Assembly (NCBI GenBank): GCA_965208015.1
Contig: CBDBNT010000004.1
Span: 62,001-126,000, forward strand
Length of the DNA: 64,000 nt
Direction of reading: 5' to 3'
DNA from: Bin87 sp965208015
GTDB taxonomy: Bacteria > Chloroflexota > Dehalococcoidia > Lucifugimonadales > UBA3495
Under the pieces are notes generated by a model. That model was given only the letters and a program-made list of their open reading frames with translations, searched no databases and was not told the origin of the DNA. This document shows, in pieces, positions 26,045-36,685 of the stretch. The stretch's first letter is position 1, and each line of letters starts with the position of its first letter. The position numbers and the translations under genes are program-made.

Positions 26045-26144
26045 TTCATCGTGTTTCCTCCAAAATCGCAGGCACTGTAAAAACAGCGGCCCAATCGCAC
26101 CGTCCGGGTGTGTTGGCGCCGGGTACCATGTTCGGTTCATGTCC

Positions 26145-26546
26145 CTAATCCGCAAACCGCAAATCCGATACGTCCAGCATGGTCGGCATCAGACCCCGTT
26201 GGACTTTTAGCGGTTCGGTCGGTTTGGCGATGAGTCCCTGCTCCAGGTCTACCTCGTACCCCAGCGCGCGCAGGACATCGGCGCCGACGGTGGGTCTGCT
26301 GGTTGGAGCTACGTACTGGTGAATGGTGCGCCCCTCAAAATCCACGCAGGAAAGGTAAATTCGCGCGCGGTTTGCGGCGTCGTCACCCATTGGGCTATGC
26401 AACAATCCGGGAACCTCGGTCAGTCCCAGGGCATCGATGACCGATTGCGGCAACCCAAGTTGCGCCGACCGTTTGGCAACTCGGAAGTCAAACTCCCGCG
26501 TTTCCGACTTGCCGGCAATGCTGCCTTTGACGTAGATATCCGGCAT
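26145..26546 (-). CDS. Retropepsin-like fold protein lacking the DTG motif
   Basis: A 133-residue protein that aligns by pattern with the upstream retropepsin-like gene: EFDFRVAKRSAQLGLPQSVI sits where that gene has EFSFLVDTGATWLTLPPEAI, and TVGADVLRALGYEVDLEQGL matches MVGYELLQRLGFVVDLVSER. The catalytic Asp-Thr-Gly is missing, so this copy is probably inactive as a protease or is a pseudo-subunit. ATG 26546 has GGGAGG upstream. It lies 40 bp after its paralogue, and the two probably form an operon. Confidence 0.7.
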   Translation of the reverse strand: MPDIYVKGSIAGKSETREFDFRVAKRSAQLGLPQSVIDALGLTEVPGLLHSPMGDDAANRARIYLSCVDFEGRTIHQYVAPTSRPTVGADVLRALGYEVDLEQGLIAKPTEPLKVQRGLMPTMLDVSDLRFAD

Positions 26547-26586
26547 GATGGCGCCTCCCGCGCTGGTGCCTTGGCGATTAACGTAC

Positions 26587-26940
26587 CTATGGCGGGTTGG
26601 CTTCCCACTCCGTTCGAAGCACGATGCGCTCGCTCACCAGATCAACTACGAACCCCAATCTTTGCAGCAATTCGTAACCGACCATGGGCCGGTGCGCCGG
26701 CACTATGCGGGCGTCAAAGGCTACGTCTTCGAGTGTACCACTGGCGCGATAGAACGGCAGGTGCAATACGTCGGTGGGGGTGGTAATTACGGCAACCTGG
26801 CCCGGGATTACGTCAAGTTCCAGCTCGGCAATCGCTTCTGGGGGCAGCGTCAGCCAAGTTGCGCCGGTATCTACCAGAAAGGAAAATTCCTGAGACGAAG
26901 CACGACCAATGACGATGCCCCTGGCAAAGGTTTTGCCCAC
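26587..26940 (-). CDS. Clan AA (retropepsin-like) aspartic protease
   Basis: A 117-residue single-domain aspartic protease-like protein. The catalytic motif is FSFLVDTGATWLTLPPEAI, the flap region follows, and PMVGYELLQRLGFVVD matches the conserved second hydrophobic-Gly part (vGyelL..lg). Such proteins work as dimers. GTG 26940 is chosen because GAGGAG is 10 nt upstream; the ATG at 26991 would add a stretch that belongs to the duplicated prpD segment. The start lies one nucleotide after the stop of a 27-codon prpD remnant, so it is probably translationally coupled to it. Confidence 0.75.
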   Translation of the reverse strand: MGKTFARGIVIGRASSQEFSFLVDTGATWLTLPPEAIAELELDVIPGQVAVITTPTDVLHLPFYRASGTLEDVAFDARIVPAHRPMVGYELLQRLGFVVDLVSERIVLRTEWEANPP

Positions 26941-26941
26941 T

Positions 26942-27025
26942 TTACGCCCGCTCCTCGTAATCGAGCGCCTGCGCGAAGCTGCCCAGGGCACGGGTCATGC
27001 CGGTTTCGTTGTTGTTCTGAACCAT
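26942..27025 (-). pseudogene. PrpD N-terminal remnant acting as leader ORF
   Basis: The duplicated segment keeps the prpD ribosome site (GGAGACC here) and ATG. It encodes 27 residues, MVQNNNETGMTRALGSFAQA followed by LDYEERA, before a TAA. The true PrpD starts with nearly the same residues. The TAA ends one nucleotide before the GTG of the aspartic protease gene, so the fragment may serve to start translation of the protease pair. Confidence 0.65.
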
Positions 27026-27067
27026 GGCTGAGGGTCTCCATCAAGCATTACAACGACGGTTCTCGAA
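26952..27067. repeat. Direct repeat A, copy 2
   Basis: The second copy of the 116-bp prpD start region, collinear with 25865-25980. A few bases resembling the beginning of repeat B follow (to ~27072), then the similarity ends. Confidence 0.88.
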
Positions 27068-27072
27068 ATACT

Positions 27073-27352
27073 ATCAGGAAATTTCGCTACTCCGAAGCTC
27101 TTTGAACAGCATCTGAAAGTGCACAGGTCCCTGAGAATATCGTCTCAGCATTTTAGCCGCTCTTACAGGCGCCTTGTGCTTTGTGCAGATCGGTTCCGAT
27201 CGTTAGAATGTGCCCATTGACCGAAGAACGACGATTCCGGCGGCAAACACCTCATGACATGACAACGCACCATCAAACAGACTAGCGACCGTGACTCGAC
27301 AATGCCAATTATCCGCCCATAGAACAATCCGCATCATAAGGGGCAGGCCAGC
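27073..27352. other. Intergenic stretch upstream of the helical two-gene unit
   Basis: No gene, RNA gene or strong hairpin is seen. AGGGGCAGG just before 27353 is the ribosome site of the next gene. Confidence 0.4.
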
Positions 27353-28045
27353 ATGAATGAAACCATCTTGGACTTGGCAGAACGCGTCGCCATCGCAGCC
27401 TGCGAAAAAGAAGCCGGCACCGTCAACGCCGCCGAAGCCAACAGGCTACGCAGAAACCTGTTGGCAAGGGTTGATCTGAGCAAGAGCCGCCGTCCAATCA
27501 CGGACGCCCTCAACGCAGCCCACATGGCGGCTGTAGCAACGAAACGCGCCATGTACCCCCAAGCACACCAGGACAGCCAAGGCAACTACACTCCAGTCAA
27601 TGACAAGTTCAGCGACACCATAGAAGAAGTTACCACCGAACGAGTCGCTCATTACTTCAGTCAAGCTGACCTGTATTTTCTCGATATGCAACACCAGCAA
27701 GCCGCGGAAAGTCTGGCCAGCGCCGTGACCTGCTCCATAGCTGCCATCGCAGCCCGAAACGATTGGTTCCACGACGACGATGGAATTCATGAAGCCGTCG
27801 AACTGCTGGCAACCGGGCAGAACCCGGAAATCACCTGGGACATCCATCAAGCCTTGGCCCGTTCGTCCGAGTTAGGCCATGACCTGACCAGCGCGTTCAG
27901 CGCAGCCATGGCGCAGCCCGACTTGGTAAAGTTCGGAATGGGTTACGACAGCGCAAACGGGTCCGACGAAGACGCCAGGAACTTTGCCAATCGCGCCATC
28001 CAGCTGGCGGACCGCCTGAACGCCGAGCGACGTGCAACCGCATGA
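27353..28045 (+). CDS. Hypothetical helical protein paired with a HEPN-like gene
   Basis: A 230-residue soluble, almost entirely helical protein (LDLAERVAIAACEKEAG, SLASAVTCSIAAIAARNDWF, a C-terminal ARNFANRAIQLADRLNAERR). I do not recognise the family. AGGGGCAGG precedes ATG 27353. Its stop codon overlaps the start of the next gene by 4 bp (ATGA), so the two proteins are probably made together and may interact. Confidence 0.65.
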   Translation: MNETILDLAERVAIAACEKEAGTVNAAEANRLRRNLLARVDLSKSRRPITDALNAAHMAAVATKRAMYPQAHQDSQGNYTPVNDKFSDTIEEVTTERVAHYFSQADLYFLDMQHQQAAESLASAVTCSIAAIAARNDWFHDDDGIHEAVELLATGQNPEITWDIHQALARSSELGHDLTSAFSAAMAQPDLVKFGMGYDSANGSDEDARNFANRAIQLADRLNAERRATA

Positions 28046-28413
28046 ACACTCAGCAACGGCTCGACGCCAGCATGGAGCTCCTGGAACGCTCCAACCGAGA
28101 ATTCAACACCGGCGGCAACATCATGATTGCCGCCGAACTACTGTGGGGAGCCTACGCCCAACTATCACTGGCCGTAGCAGAACTAAGAGAGTGGCCCGCA
28201 TTGAGCCACGGAGCGTACCGCAACACCGCAACCAACCTGCGTGACTTGCAGGGTTCGGAGCGATGGGTTTCGGACTGGGCAGCCGCTGAAAGACTGCATT
28301 CCCACTTCTATCAAGACAACCTGAGCGCAAATGAACTGAGAACTGCACGGCGCGCAACAACACAAGGCATCATCGAACTGCGCCGAATAATCAACGATGA
28401 AGCCAGTCGATGA
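28042..28413 (+). CDS. HEPN-like / PaREP1-like helical protein
   Basis: A 123-residue helical protein. The pattern SNREFNTGGNIMIAAELLWG, LAVAELREWPALSH and the late AERLHSHFYQDNLS follow the outline of PaREP1/DUF5618-type HEPN proteins (helix with GD..AAEk.w.A, then a.eLH.nFYe). The catalytic RxxxxH of HEPN ribonucleases is not clear. The ATG overlaps the preceding stop. A two-gene small-protein unit of this kind may be toxin-antitoxin-like, but the family assignment is by eye only. Confidence 0.55.
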   Translation: MNTQQRLDASMELLERSNREFNTGGNIMIAAELLWGAYAQLSLAVAELREWPALSHGAYRNTATNLRDLQGSERWVSDWAAAERLHSHFYQDNLSANELRTARRATTQGIIELRRIINDEASR

Positions 28414-28535
28414 TCATCCAATCGGAGGACTGATTGTTATGTTTCCGACAAAGCCCTGAGTTGGGTACGAAAACCGCTAGATCATCAGCTGGCCTCTGAC
28501 CCGGCCAGGCTGAATTCCGAGGAGCGCAATTCTCT

Positions 28536-28601
28536 GAAATACCATTCGTCGCGCCCGACCAGTTCGAAATAAGGCAACATACCCGCCAAATCCAGCCCGC
28601 C
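28536..28601. repeat. Repeat B, copy 2
   Basis: Resembles 25978-26044. This copy starts immediately after the acyl-CoA dehydrogenase stop codon (minus-strand sense) and has an open frame reading LDLAGMLPYFELVGRDEWYF, whereas copy 1 has an early stop. Confidence 0.7.
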
Positions 28602-29779
28602 TACAACCCCGACTCGTACAGGAAGTCGCCGGTGGGGTAGTTGTTGAGCAGATGGCGGGCGATGACCAGGCGCTGGATCTCGTTGGTTCCCTCGCCGATC
28701 ATCATCAGCGGGGCGTCGCGGAAGTGGCGCTCCACCGTCAGGTCCTGGGTGTAGCCGTAGCCGCCGTGGATGCGCATGGCGTCGGTGGCGACCTGCATGC
28801 ACATCTCGCTGGCGAACAGCTTGGCCATGCCGGCCTCCATGTCGGCGCGCTCGCCCCGGTCCTTCTTCTCGGCGGCGTGGAGCACCAGCAGGTGGGCCGC
28901 CTGGATCTGGGTCGCCATGTTGGCCAGCATTATCTGCACGCTCTGGTGTTCTCCGATGGGCTTGCCGAAGGTTTCGCGCTGCCTGGCGTATCGTGTGGCT
29001 TCTTCCAGCGCGGCCCGCGCCACGCCGAGGCATCGGGCGGCAACGTTGATGCGGCCCAGCTCCAGCCCGCTCATTATCTGGTAGAACCCCCTGCCCTCCT
29101 CGCCGCTGACCAGATTCCCGCCGGATACGCGGTAGTCCTCGAAGGACAGCTCGCAGGTGTCCACGCCCTTGTAGCCCAGCTTCGGAATGTCCCGCACCAC
29201 GTTGAAGCCCGGCCCCTTCTCGGCGATGAAGATGCTGATGCCGCGCCGGGGCGGGTCGGCGTTCGGGTCGGTCTTGGTGACCAGGGCGAAGGTGTTGCCG
29301 TGGCGCCCGTTGGTAATCAGGCTCTTGGTCCCGTTCACCACGTATTCGTCGCCTTCGCGGACGGCGCGAGTCTCGATGGCCTGGACGTCGCTGCCCGCGT
29401 TGGGCTCGGTGATGCAGATGCCGCCTCGCTTCTCGCCGGTCGCCATCAGGGGCAGGAACCGCTCCTTCTGCTCCGGCGTTCCATGGGTCGTGACCATGTA
29501 GGCCATGATGAGGTGGGAGTTCAGTATCCCGCTCAGGCTCATCCACCCCCGGCAGATTTCCTCGATGACCAGGGCGTAGGACGTGACATCCAGCTCAAGC
29601 CCGCCGTACTCTTCGGGGATCACCGCGCCGAACAGGCCCAGCTCCTTCATCCGCTCCACCAGCTCGAAGGGGTACTCGTCGGCGTGCTCCATTTGCTGGG
29701 CGACAGGCTGGACTTCCCGGCGGACAAACTCTCTAATCGTGGCGACCATGCCGCGCTGGGCTTCAGTTAATTCAGGCAA
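28601..29779 (-). CDS. Acyl-CoA dehydrogenase
   Basis: A 392-residue flavoenzyme oxidising acyl-CoA to enoyl-CoA. Visible are the N-terminal helical domain (FVRREVQPVAQQMEHADEYP), the flavin-binding ICITEPNAGSDVQ, the middle beta domain and C-terminal QRETFGKPIGEHQSVQIMLA. The catalytic Glu lies in MMIGEGTNEIQR after MRIHGGYGYTQD. Start: TTG at 29779, with CAGGAG upstream and giving a normal family length; the in-frame ATG at 29956 would add 59 residues unlike the family. The electrons would pass to ETF. Repeat B copy 2 follows the stop. Confidence 0.93.
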   Translation of the reverse strand: MPELTEAQRGMVATIREFVRREVQPVAQQMEHADEYPFELVERMKELGLFGAVIPEEYGGLELDVTSYALVIEEICRGWMSLSGILNSHLIMAYMVTTHGTPEQKERFLPLMATGEKRGGICITEPNAGSDVQAIETRAVREGDEYVVNGTKSLITNGRHGNTFALVTKTDPNADPPRRGISIFIAEKGPGFNVVRDIPKLGYKGVDTCELSFEDYRVSGGNLVSGEEGRGFYQIMSGLELGRINVAARCLGVARAALEEATRYARQRETFGKPIGEHQSVQIMLANMATQIQAAHLLVLHAAEKKDRGERADMEAGMAKLFASEMCMQVATDAMRIHGGYGYTQDLTVERHFRDAPLMMIGEGTNEIQRLVIARHLLNNYPTGDFLYESGL

Positions 29780-29979
29780 AACCGCTCCTGAAACCGGGCT
29801 GATTTCGTGGCGGCATTTTAGCACGCGCCGGGCGCAGCCAGGTTTGACACCCCAGGGGCGGCACACTAGACTCGCCGGTAACCGCGCTGCCTGACAGTCA
29901 TCGGCGAGTGTTTCATTGTGAAACGATGGCAGCCGTGTCCATTTTCGCCTCCCCAATGCTCAATAAGTGAGGTATCGCA

Positions 29980-30438
29980 ATGCCGGATCAGCCAGAATAC
30001 CTAGACCTGCTCAACGACATTCGCCTGCAGGAGCACCGGGCGGGAGTCTACCTCAAAGCCTGGGCCGACAAGACCGAGCATCCGGGGCTGAAGGCCTGCC
30101 TTTCCCTGGTAGCCGAGCGCGAGACCAGCCACGGGGACATCTTCGACCGGCGCATTCGCGAGTTGGGCGGCGCCCCCGAGGACAAGGACGACGCCTTGTT
30201 TGCAGAGCGGCTGCGCGTGGCCTGTTCGGACATGACCGACAAGGAAAAGATCGTCTGGATGCGCGAAGCCCAGAGTCGTGTAACCCTGCCCAATGTGCGC
30301 CAGCGCTATGAGGCTGCCTCAGTTGATGAGTCTGTCGACCAGTTGACACGTTCTCTGATCAAGTGGTTCACCGAGGTGGAGGACGACTCCGGCGCCTCCA
30401 TGCGGGCGGTGTACGCCGAGATCGAGCGGGAGTACTGA
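29980..30438 (+). CDS. Ferritin-like / rubrerythrin-type protein
   Basis: A 152-residue four-helix protein. Helix 1 NDIRLQEHRAGVYLKAWADK and helix 2 ACLSLVAERETSHGDIFDRR carry E/H residues in the diiron pattern (E...ExxH). The last half has ESVDQLTRSLIKWFTEVEDD. It may bind a diiron centre and handle peroxide or iron, but the fourth metal ligand is not obvious, so metal binding is unproven. ATG 29980 has GTGAGG upstream. The copper ATPase gene starts 42 bp later in the same direction. Confidence 0.7.
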   Translation: MPDQPEYLDLLNDIRLQEHRAGVYLKAWADKTEHPGLKACLSLVAERETSHGDIFDRRIRELGGAPEDKDDALFAERLRVACSDMTDKEKIVWMREAQSRVTLPNVRQRYEAASVDESVDQLTRSLIKWFTEVEDDSGASMRAVYAEIEREY

Positions 30439-30480
30439 CCACTTCCTGACAACCCTAGCCCGCATCGGCGACGCGACCCC

Positions 30481-32805
30481 ATGCCCCTATCGTCACCAAA
30501 CACCCTGGTTCTCCCCGTCGCCGGGATGACGTGTGCGGCGTGCGTGTACCACGTGGGCGAAGCGCTGCGCTCCGTGGACGGCGTGGCCGAGGTCAGCGTC
30601 AACCTGGCGACCGAGCGGGCGACCATCAGCCTGGATGACGCCGAAGGCGCTAACTCACCCGACCTGGAAACGTTGGCCCGGGCCGTTGCCGACGCCGGAT
30701 ACCGTCTCGATACCGACCCCGACGCGCTTGAGAACGACGGTGACGGGGGCGTCAGCCCGCGGGCGCGAGAGGAAAAGCGCGTCAGGGTCCGGCTGATCGT
30801 CGCCGCCATTGGCGGCGGCGCGCTGCTGCTGGGCAGTTTTCCGGCGCTGCCCTGGACGCCCGGGTTGCTGGCCCTGTGGTGGTACCCGCTGCTGCTTTGG
30901 GCAGTGGCGACCCCGGTGCAGCTATGGGCCGGATGGTCGTTCTACACCGCAGGGTGGGCCGGACTCCGGCGGTTGCAGCCCAACATGCACACGCTGATCG
31001 CCCTGGGCACGTCGGTGGCGTACGGGTACAGCGCGGTAGTGGTCATGACGACGCTGCTCGCTCCCGGTGCATTAGCTGCATCGGCAGGGCACCAATTGCA
31101 CTTCGACATGGCGGCAATAATCGTCGCGCTGATCCTGCTGGGGCGCTGGCTGGAGGCCCGCGCCCTGTCGCGCACGTCCAGCGCAATCGAACGGCTGCTG
31201 GACCTGCGACCTCAATTCGCGCACCTCATGGCTACGGACGGGTCCATATCGGACGTGCCGGTGGACCGCGTAGAGACCGGCGACACGCTGGCCGTGCGCC
31301 CGGGCGAGCAGATCCCGGTCGATGGCGAAGTGACCAGTGGGACCACCATCGTCGATCAGTCAGCCCTGACCGGGGAGAGCATCCCGGCCGATAAATCGAC
31401 CGGCGATTCCGTGTTTGGCGGCACCCTGAACGGTGCCGGGGCAATACTGATGCGTGCCACCCGGGTGGGCGCGGATACGACACTGGCGCAGGTGATCCGG
31501 CTGGTGGAAGAAGCCCAGGGCTCGGCCGCGCCAGTGCAGCGGCTGGCCGACCGGGTGGCGGCCTGGTTCGTGCCGGCGGTGGGTCTGATCGCGTTGGCGG
31601 CGGCGGTATTGTGGTTGTTCCTCGGGCCGGACCCGTCGGCGCGTTACGCAATGCTGACCCTGGTGGCGGTTTTCATCATCGCGTGCCCGTGCGCGCTGGG
31701 GTTGGCGACTCCCACCGCCATCATAGTCGGGGTGGGCAGAAGCGCGGAACGGGGCATCCTGATCCGGAGCGCCGCCGCGCTGGAAACCGCCCATCGCGTG
31801 GACATGGTCGCCCTGGACAAGACCGGGACACTGACCACCGGGCAGCTGGAAGTCACGGACATAGTACCCGCTGCCGGCGTCTCGCAGGCCCACGTTTTGC
31901 GTTGCGCGGCGTCAGTGGAAACGCTGTCCGAGCACCCGATGGGTCGGGCCGTCCTGCGCCGGGCTCAAGCTGAAAACCTGGCGGTGGCTCCGACGACGGA
32001 ATTCGTTGCCCACACCGGCGCCGGTGTAACCGCATTGGTGAACGACGAGGAGGTGTCGGTCGGCAATGCCTCCTTGATGGAAGAAATTGGCGTGTCACCA
32101 GGAAACGAACTGGCCGCAACGGCGACGCTGCTCGCCCAGCGTGGCGAGACGCCCACGTTCGTGGCCCAGGGCAGGCGCATCCTCGGCGTCATCGCCGTGG
32201 CCGACACGGTGAAACCCGGCGCTCCCCATGCAATGGCGGCCCTGCACGAGATGGGAGTGCGCACGGTGATGCTCTCCGGGGACCGGCCGGAAGTAGCGGC
32301 GTCCGTGGCATCGGCTTGCGGCATCGACGAGTTTCACGCCGAAATGCTGCCGGCCGACAAGGCCGAGGCCATTGCCAGGATGCAGGCTGAAGGACACACG
32401 GTGGCGATGGCCGGCGACGGCATCAACGACGCGCCGGCGCTGGCCCGGGCCAACGTTGGGATTGCCATGGGCGGTGGGACCGACATCGCCCGAGAAACGG
32501 CGGACGTCACGCTGATGCGGGATGACCTCACGGGCGTTGCCACCGCGCTGGGGATGTCCCGGGCAACCATGCGCACCATCCGGCAGAACTTGTTCTGGGC
32601 GTTCTTTTACAACACGCTGCTGATCCCGGTGGCGGCCGGGGCGTTGTACCCGGTGTTCACCGCGCTGGGCGGCGTGCCGGCCGGCCTGGTTTTCTTCTTC
32701 GGCGATGCCGGTTTCCTGAACCCCATCCTGGCGGCGCTGGCCATGGCGTTCAGCTCGGTCAGCGTGGTGAGCAACTCGCTGCGGCTGCGACGGACGTCAA
32801 TCTAA
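30481..32805 (+). CDS. copA: Copper-exporting P1B-type ATPase
   Basis: A 774-residue heavy-metal pump. The N-terminal HMA domain has GMTCAAC (C18, C21). The membrane metal site is IIACPCALGLATP (CPC at 402-404). The phosphorylated Asp is D446 in ALDKTGT, with the nucleotide motifs MGRAVLRRA and VAMAGDGINDAPALARA, plus TGES in the actuator domain. The CPC motif with no second HMA fits Cu(I) export of the CopA type. It is followed by a coiled-coil membrane-protein gene and a YHS-domain gene, also on the plus strand, which supports a copper/metal role. Confidence 0.95.
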   Translation: MPLSSPNTLVLPVAGMTCAACVYHVGEALRSVDGVAEVSVNLATERATISLDDAEGANSPDLETLARAVADAGYRLDTDPDALENDGDGGVSPRAREEKRVRVRLIVAAIGGGALLLGSFPALPWTPGLLALWWYPLLLWAVATPVQLWAGWSFYTAGWAGLRRLQPNMHTLIALGTSVAYGYSAVVVMTTLLAPGALAASAGHQLHFDMAAIIVALILLGRWLEARALSRTSSAIERLLDLRPQFAHLMATDGSISDVPVDRVETGDTLAVRPGEQIPVDGEVTSGTTIVDQSALTGESIPADKSTGDSVFGGTLNGAGAILMRATRVGADTTLAQVIRLVEEAQGSAAPVQRLADRVAAWFVPAVGLIALAAAVLWLFLGPDPSARYAMLTLVAVFIIACPCALGLATPTAIIVGVGRSAERGILIRSAAALETAHRVDMVALDKTGTLTTGQLEVTDIVPAAGVSQAHVLRCAASVETLSEHPMGRAVLRRAQAENLAVAPTTEFVAHTGAGVTALVNDEEVSVGNASLMEEIGVSPGNELAATATLLAQRGETPTFVAQGRRILGVIAVADTVKPGAPHAMAALHEMGVRTVMLSGDRPEVAASVASACGIDEFHAEMLPADKAEAIARMQAEGHTVAMAGDGINDAPALARANVGIAMGGGTDIARETADVTLMRDDLTGVATALGMSRATMRTIRQNLFWAFFYNTLLIPVAAGALYPVFTALGGVPAGLVFFFGDAGFLNPILAALAMAFSSVSVVSNSLRLRRTSI

Positions 32806-32876
32806 ATGGCGGCAGGGTGTTGCAATGCTGGTACAATTGGCTTGAAAAACCTCTTACCAAGATGAGGGAATACATC

Positions 32877-33326
32877 ATGGAAACGGCAGGCGCTAACAGT
32901 CTAATGCCGATAATAGTCGCAATTATAGGCAGCCAAGGCCTCATCGTAGCGGCTCTGGCTCTCATGGCATTCCGCGTTGGTCGGCTTCCGTCGCGTGAAG
33001 AGTCCAACGCCCTCCGCGATGAGGTGGCCGCCAATAAGGTGGAACTCAAGGAGGATGTCGCGAATGTAAAGCTGGAAATCCTCAACACCGAAGCCAAGCT
33101 GCGACAAGAAATCGCCGCCACCGAAGCAAGGTTGCGGCAAGAAATCGCCGCCACCGAAGCAAGGCTGCGAAAAGAAATTACCGACTCCAAGGAAGAAGTT
33201 TTGCGGGAAATTCGCCGCAGCCATCAGCAACTGATACTGGCTTTGGTCAATCACACGCACAATGCCAACGGCCAAGCCGTGTTCACGCTCCCACCGGAGA
33301 CTGAACCCGCGCCCGCCGACAACTGA
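32877..33326 (+). CDS. Membrane-anchored coiled-coil protein
   Basis: A 149-residue protein with one N-terminal membrane helix (PIIVAIIGSQGLIVAALALM) and a long coiled coil containing the tandem repeat KLRQEIAATEARLRQEIAAT. The tail RRSHQQLILALVNHTHNANG matches the tail of the 42453-42884 protein, so both belong to one family of unknown function. ATG 32877 has GAGGGAA upstream; another ATG at 32862 is possible. It lies 71 bp behind copA and 16 bp before the YHS gene. Confidence 0.7.
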   Translation: METAGANSLMPIIVAIIGSQGLIVAALALMAFRVGRLPSREESNALRDEVAANKVELKEDVANVKLEILNTEAKLRQEIAATEARLRQEIAATEARLRKEITDSKEEVLREIRRSHQQLILALVNHTHNANGQAVFTLPPETEPAPADN

Positions 33327-33342
33327 CCAGCAGGAAATCGAC

Positions 33343-33576
33343 ATGGCAACCGCAACTGATCCTATTTGCCTCATGCAGGTGGATACCGACAATCCCAACG
33401 GCGGGACCAGCGAACACGAGGGGCAGACCTATTACTTCTGTGCGCCCGGGTGCCGCATCGCCTTCGAGCGCGACCCGGAGGGGTGGGCGTCCGGACGCAA
33501 CAAGCCCATAGGCATGGAAGAGCCACAGCCGCAGCCGGTAACCTTCGTGCGCCGGCTGTTCCGTCGCGGGCAGTAG
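33343..33576 (+). CDS. YHS-domain protein
   Basis: A 77-residue protein. Residues 7-45 are a YHS domain: DPICLMQVDTDNPNGGTSEH, then TYYFCAPGCRIAFERDPEGW. The two Cys of CAPGC and the first Cys are the expected metal ligands. The tail has VRRLFRRGQ. YHS domains often accompany copper ATPases, as here, 537 bp after copA on the same strand. ATG 33343 has CAGGAA upstream. Confidence 0.85.
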   Translation: MATATDPICLMQVDTDNPNGGTSEHEGQTYYFCAPGCRIAFERDPEGWASGRNKPIGMEEPQPQPVTFVRRLFRRGQ

Positions 33577-33591
33577 GGAAAGAGCGCATAC

Positions 33592-33816
33592 CTACAAGTC
33601 TGTGGGACGCAGGGGCCGGGTCCTTCCTGACCGGTGCTCGGACAGAGCCTGATCGGCAAGACGGTCCAGTAATTGGTCGGACTCAGGCAGCGCGAGTAGT
33701 TGGTCCCACTCTCGGTCAGCGTCGAGTTCTGCCAGTAAGAACTCGGCGAACCTGTCTTGTTCTTCGGGGGGAAGACCGGCGGCCCGGTCAAAGGCTTCTT
33801 TGAGCAGTTGATTCAT
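33592..33816 (-). CDS. Antitoxin-like small protein without a partner
   Basis: A 74-residue acidic protein: AAGLPPEEQDRFAEFLLAEL then DREWDQLLALPESDQLLDRL, the outline of small type II antitoxins (helical, Leu/Glu-rich, Trp after the second helix). Toxin genes of this type would normally follow on the same strand, but the next gene downstream is the convergent YHS gene 15 bp away, so this is a solitary copy or has an unrelated role. It lies 72 bp after the SecA stop codon on the same strand. Confidence 0.6.
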   Translation of the reverse strand: MNQLLKEAFDRAAGLPPEEQDRFAEFLLAELDADREWDQLLALPESDQLLDRLADQALSEHRSGRTRPLRPTDL

Positions 33817-33888
33817 GGTTGTGTTCCGGTTCGACGGCGAAAGTTACCAAGCGACCATTCCGCACCAAATCGCCGGCCTTGGGGCGCG

Positions 33889-36537
<2,649 letters not shown>

Positions 36538-36615
36538 GGATATCCCTCACCCCAACGCTCTCCCCCAATTACGGGGATGCATAACAGGCAGTATAGCAAG
36601 GATGCCCCGGGTACG

Positions 36616-36648
36616 TTAAAAAGCCCCGGTCGGATTGCCGACCGGGGC
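36616..36648 (-). terminator. Rho-independent terminator of the DUF3800 gene
   Basis: GCCCCGGTCGG (36623-36633), loop ATTG, CCGACCGGGGC (36638-36648): a perfect 11-bp stem followed on the minus strand by TTTTTAA. It lies 38 bp after the stop at 36686 and upstream of secA. Confidence 0.88.
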
Positions 36649-36685
36649 CGATCATATTGCGAGGGTCGGCAGGTCGACCTGCCGC

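Noticed and set aside
28485..29546. Minus-strand open frame of 353 codons overlapping acyl-CoA dehydrogenase
   Set aside because: It is in another frame of the same strand as a gene with full family motifs; the product is Arg/Gly-rich low-complexity sequence. Only its last part (repeat B) looks natural.
29980..30481. Possible selenocysteine readthrough of the ferritin-like gene into copA
   Set aside because: The frame is open across the TGA, but there is no Cys column at that point in the family, the ferritin-like protein is complete, and copA has its own start.
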